Program-made: the position numbers and the translations under genes
Shown: positions 6,968 through 8,469 of the stretch, piece after piece
Position numbering within the stretch: the first letter of the stretch is position 1
Layout: every line of letters starts with the position of its first letter
Origin: Candidatus Cloacimonadota bacterium
Lineage (GTDB): Bacteria; Cloacimonadota; Cloacimonadia; Cloacimonadales; TCS61
Assembly: GCA_030596265.1 (NCBI GenBank)
Contig: JAUVKM010000074.1
Span: 1-8,469 of the forward strand
Direction of reading: 5' to 3'
Length of the DNA stretch: 8,469 nucleotides
The notes under the pieces: generated by a model
Databases searched by the model: none
What the model saw: only the letters and a program-made list of their open reading frames with translations
What the model was told of the DNA's origin: nothing

Positions 6968-7854
6968 TTTTCCTGATAGATCAAATTAACCATAGTTTGT
7001 CCCACAACACCTAGAGAATGAGGAGAACATTTGTCTGGAGTATCTTCTAAGGTATGCCAGGGAGGATATTCAAAATCAATAATATCTATTGCATTAAAGC
7101 CGGCAACAATAAGCGGATAATGGTCATCATAGATACGGTTTGTTATTCTGGACTTGAATTCATTAAACCCAAGTTGCTCTGCAATTTCCCAAACTTCTTT
7201 AACCAGATTTGGCGAATTATGATACGAAAAATATTCCATATTAATAGAAAGATCTGTATCACCGATCATATCGATCACAATTGCTTTTTCCGGTTTTGGT
7301 TTTGTATAATTATCTGCAAAGTAAGAAGAGCCTAAACACCATGTTTCATTTTCTCCGTAAGCTCCCATATCTTCCAGATCAAAAAAGACCATATCAATTC
7401 CAAACTGTTGTGGTTGTTTTGCAGAAACTATTTCTGCCAGCTCAAGTAAAACTGCAACACCGCTTGCTGCATCGTTAGCTCCCATAATTGGTGAATTATG
7501 AAGGGCTATATCTTCTTCTTTATCTGCCCATGGTCTGGTATCGTAATGAGCACCCAGAAGAATACGACGGCTCATTTGAGGATAGAAGCTTGCGAGAATA
7601 TTCACTCCATCAATTTCCTCTTCATTAAGAACAACTGTGAATTTTTGCAATTCAATTTTTGCATTGCATTTGGTTAGTTCATTAATTATGTAATCTCTGC
7701 AAAGTTCGATACCATCTGAACCAGGATATCTCACACCAAGTTCACACTGTCTCTCCAGATGAACAAACGCATTATTTGCATCGAAAGCTGGGTAGTTATC
7801 TGCACAGGAAGATATCACCAACATTAAAAATAAGAAAAAGATCAATTTGTTCAT
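6964..7854 (-). CDS. M28-family zinc hydrolase lipoprotein (glutaminyl-cyclase-like)
   Basis: This 296-residue protein starts with a hydrophobic signal and lipobox (VISSC, Cys17), so it should be exported and lipid-anchored. The M28 fold is clear: GAHYDTRPW (101-109, His103), GANDAASG (125-132, metal ligand Asp128), FFDLED (157-162, catalytic Glu161 and ligand Asp162), IDMIGD (194-199) and PPWHTLEDTPDKC (264-276, His267). The WHTLEDTPDKCSP ending and the DLED motif resemble bacterial glutaminyl-peptide cyclotransferases, which turn N-terminal Gln into pyroglutamate, more than classical M28 aminopeptidases, but sequence alone does not separate cyclase from peptidase. AGGAAGG lies 4 nt before the ATG. 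It is the first gene of a three-gene unit: the next gene overlaps it by ATGA. Eight Cys residues including the lipid-anchored one are unusually many and could form disulfides in the envelope. Confidence 0.92.
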   Translation of the reverse strand: MNKLIFFLFLMLVISSCADNYPAFDANNAFVHLERQCELGVRYPGSDGIELCRDYIINELTKCNAKIELQKFTVVLNEEEIDGVNILASFYPQMSRRILLGAHYDTRPWADKEEDIALHNSPIMGANDAASGVAVLLELAEIVSAKQPQQFGIDMVFFDLEDMGAYGENETWCLGSSYFADNYTKPKPEKAIVIDMIGDTDLSINMEYFSYHNSPNLVKEVWEIAEQLGFNEFKSRITNRIYDDHYPLIVAGFNAIDIIDFEYPPWHTLEDTPDKCSPHSLGVVGQTMVNLIYQEK

Positions 7855-7874
7855 ATTTCCTTCCTAAATTTCTA

Positions 7875-7909
7875 ATTATACAAAAAAACCGAGTACAGAA
7901 ATTTGTCAA
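7875..7909 (-). promoter_or_regulatory. Promoter candidate for the M28-HhH-TPR unit
   Basis: On the minus strand a perfect TATAAT lies at 7880-7875, 20 nt before the M28 start codon, leaving room for a short leader with the AGGAAGG site. A perfect TTGACA lies at 7909-7904, but the spacer is 23 nt, too long for a standard sigma-70 promoter. The hexamer at the normal 17-nt distance (AATTTC) is poor. The -10 is the more believable part. Confidence 0.4.
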
Positions 7910-7950
7910 TTTTGTTTTGTTAGATTGTATGAATTTTAAATGAAGTCAAT

Positions 7951-7980
7951 AACCACAGATTTGCACAGATAGACACAGAT
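7951..7980. repeat. Three 10-bp tandem units of NNNCACAGAT
   Basis: The heptamer CACAGAT occurs three times at an exact 10-bp period, each after a different trinucleotide (AAC, TTG, AGA). From memory, similar 'ccacagat...cacagat' stretches are common dispersed intergenic repeats in several bacterial phyla. The 10-bp period places each unit on the same face of the helix, but a protein-binding role is only a possibility. Confidence 0.6.
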
Positions 7981-8006
7981 AATAGGATTAGAAGATGAGA
8001 TAATTA

Positions 8007-8077
8007 GCCACGAAGTACACAAAGGTGTACTTCGTTAAGGAATGATGTTCTTAGCATTACTTAGTGTTCTTAATGGC
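8007..8077. repeat. 71-bp palindromic (MITE/REP-like) element with an 11-bp perfect hairpin
   Basis: The ends are imperfect inverted repeats: 8007-8024 matches the reverse complement of 8060-8077 at 14 of 18 bases, both beginning GCCA. Inside, 8010-8020 and 8025-8035 form a perfect 11-bp stem (ACGAAGTACAC with GTGTACTTCGT) with loop AAAG. No T-run follows on either strand. Direct copies of GTTCTTA occur at 8047-8053 and 8066-8072. The size and inverted ends suggest a non-autonomous palindromic repeat element; no transposase is nearby and no target-site duplication is obvious. Confidence 0.5.
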
Positions 8078-8123
8078 AAAAAAGGATTGAAAAAAGCCAC
8101 AGACAAACTCATAAAAAAGAATA

Positions 8124-8161
8124 AATATTGAATATCGAACAAGGAATGATGAATTATGAAG
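8124..8161. repeat. AT-rich intergenic repeat module ('TTGAATATCGAACAAGGAAT' type)
   Basis: This stretch contains TTGAATATCGAACAAGGAAT followed by a similar TGATGAATTATGAAGT. From memory this wording is a recurrent intergenic repeat in genomes of uncultured FCB-type bacteria, where it is often mis-translated as a short protein beginning NIEQG. Only one copy is in this window, so the call rests on recollection. Confidence 0.35.
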
Positions 8162-8279
8162 TAAAGAAAAAAAAACATTTTGTTCTTGTTAGTTGTTGCT
8201 CCTTATTATTTCTTCTGTTCGAGTCCAGCAGTGGAGAATTACTAATTCATTTTTTTTCTGTTCGTTTTTGTTTGTTTTG

Positions 8280-8312
8280 CCTGTCTCGCCGAAGTTTTAA
8301 CGTAGGCGGATT
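8280..8312 (+). repeat. 33-bp intergenic repeat, copy 2 (plus orientation)
   Basis: Matches the minus strand of 4378-4410 at 22 of 33 positions. It contains a short palindrome, CGCC (8287-8290) pairing with GGCG (8305-8308), around an A/T-rich centre. It lies 19 bp beyond the 3' end of the tRNA-Sec gene, but without a T-run it is not a standard terminator. Confidence 0.5.
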
Positions 8313-8331
8313 CGTTGCTAATTTCTTTAAA

Positions 8332-8427
8332 TGGCCGAGAGGGCAGGAATCGAACCTGCCGTGGACAGTTTTAGCTGCCTATTACTGGTTTTGAAGACCA
8401 GTTGGAACACCAGTTCCGTCCTCTCTC
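8332..8427 (-). tRNA. selC: tRNA-Sec, anticodon UCA
   Basis: This tRNA reads UGA codons as selenocysteine once serine on it is converted by SelA using selenophosphate; SelB delivers it to the ribosome. On the minus strand the parts are: D arm GGAAC-TGGT-GTTCC (8417-8404), with the 4-nt loop typical of tRNA-Sec; anticodon stem CTGGT/ACCAG with loop CTTCAAA (8401-8385, anticodon TCA at 8394-8392); long variable arm GGCAG-CTAAAA-CTGTC (8379-8364); T arm GCAGG-TTCGATT-CCTGC (8359-8343); encoded CCA at 8334-8332 after discriminator G. Length is about 96 nt, against 95 in E. coli. The acceptor stem is odd: only GAGAGG/CCTCTC (8425-8420 with 8342-8337) pairs, and the next pair outward is A8426 with G8336, a mismatch. 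The 5' end is therefore uncertain by a base or two. No sel genes or UGA-containing selenoprotein genes are in the window. Confidence 0.9.
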
Positions 8428-8469
8428 TAACTTGAAACAAAGAATTTAGCCCTTTTCTTTATGTAAAGA

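Larger units (their letters stand above)
7855..8331. other. Gene-free region made of a promoter candidate and several repeat modules
   Basis: No convincing coding sequence lies here on either strand. A plus-strand frame from 8128 to 8394 runs through the repeat modules and into the tRNA, and is not a gene. From left to right the region holds the M28 leader and promoter candidate (7855-7909), a three-unit CACAGAT repeat (7951-7980), an imperfectly palindromic element (8007-8077), an AT-rich repeat module (8124-8161), low-complexity A- and T-rich sequence (8162-8279), and the second copy of the 33-bp repeat (8280-8312). Confidence 0.7.

Noticed and set aside
8010..8035. Intrinsic terminator for selC or the M28 unit
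   Set aside because: The 11-bp hairpin is strong but has no T-run on either side, and it lies about 300 bp beyond the tRNA end and upstream of the M28 promoter, so it is better read as part of a repeat element.
8211..8235. Possible tRNA 3' fragment (GTTCGAGTCC resembling a T loop) as an attachment-site remnant
   Set aside because: The flanking bases do not form a T stem, no CCA or acceptor strand follows, and no integrase is nearby.
8128..8394. Plus-strand 88-residue reading frame
   Set aside because: It runs through intergenic repeat modules and into the antisense of the tRNA-Sec gene, so it is a spurious frame.

Overview
The window is AT-rich bacterial DNA. Short intergenic spacers, clear Shine-Dalgarno sequences before the genes (GGAG, TAAGG, GGGAG, AGGAAGG), a selenocysteine tRNA, and non-coding gaps full of degenerate intergenic repeats are all visible. 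Usable Shine-Dalgarno motifs argue against typical Bacteroidota. The style (lipoprotein M28 peptidase, Glu-rich TPR protein, repeat-laden gaps) fits an uncultured FCB-type lineage such as Candidatus Cloacimonadota. That placement is inference and weakly held.

Layout. (1) Positions 1-2907, plus strand: the restriction/translocase subunit (HsdR) of a type I restriction-modification system, cut at its N-terminus by the window edge; its methylase and specificity partners are not in view. (2) Convergent with it on the minus strand lie two housekeeping genes, cysS (cysteinyl-tRNA synthetase) and upstream of it rsmD (16S rRNA guanine-N2 methyltransferase). They are separated by about 190 bp holding a repeat element and overlapping hairpins. 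(3) Further upstream on the minus strand is a tightly packed three-gene unit: an M28/glutaminyl-cyclase-like lipoprotein, a membrane-anchored protein with four helix-hairpin-helix motifs, and a very acidic TPR protein. The first two overlap by ATGA and the last two are 2 bp apart. (4) Positions 7855-8331 have no convincing gene. They hold a promoter candidate for the three-gene unit and a mosaic of at least four repeat modules. (5) At 8332-8427, minus strand, is a tRNA-Sec (selC) with anticodon UCA.

How they fit together. The cysS, rsmD and selC genes serve translation. The M28-HhH-TPR unit is co-transcribed by its spacing and would span the envelope: a lipid-anchored hydrolase, an inner-membrane-anchored DNA-binding protein and a soluble acidic protein. 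No joint function is known to me. HsdR marks the edge of a defence locus that continues to the left.

No clearly new multi-gene system is visible. The items most worth a second look are the irregular acceptor stem of the tRNA-Sec, the conserved-looking three-gene unit, and the short palindromic repeat elements in the gaps.
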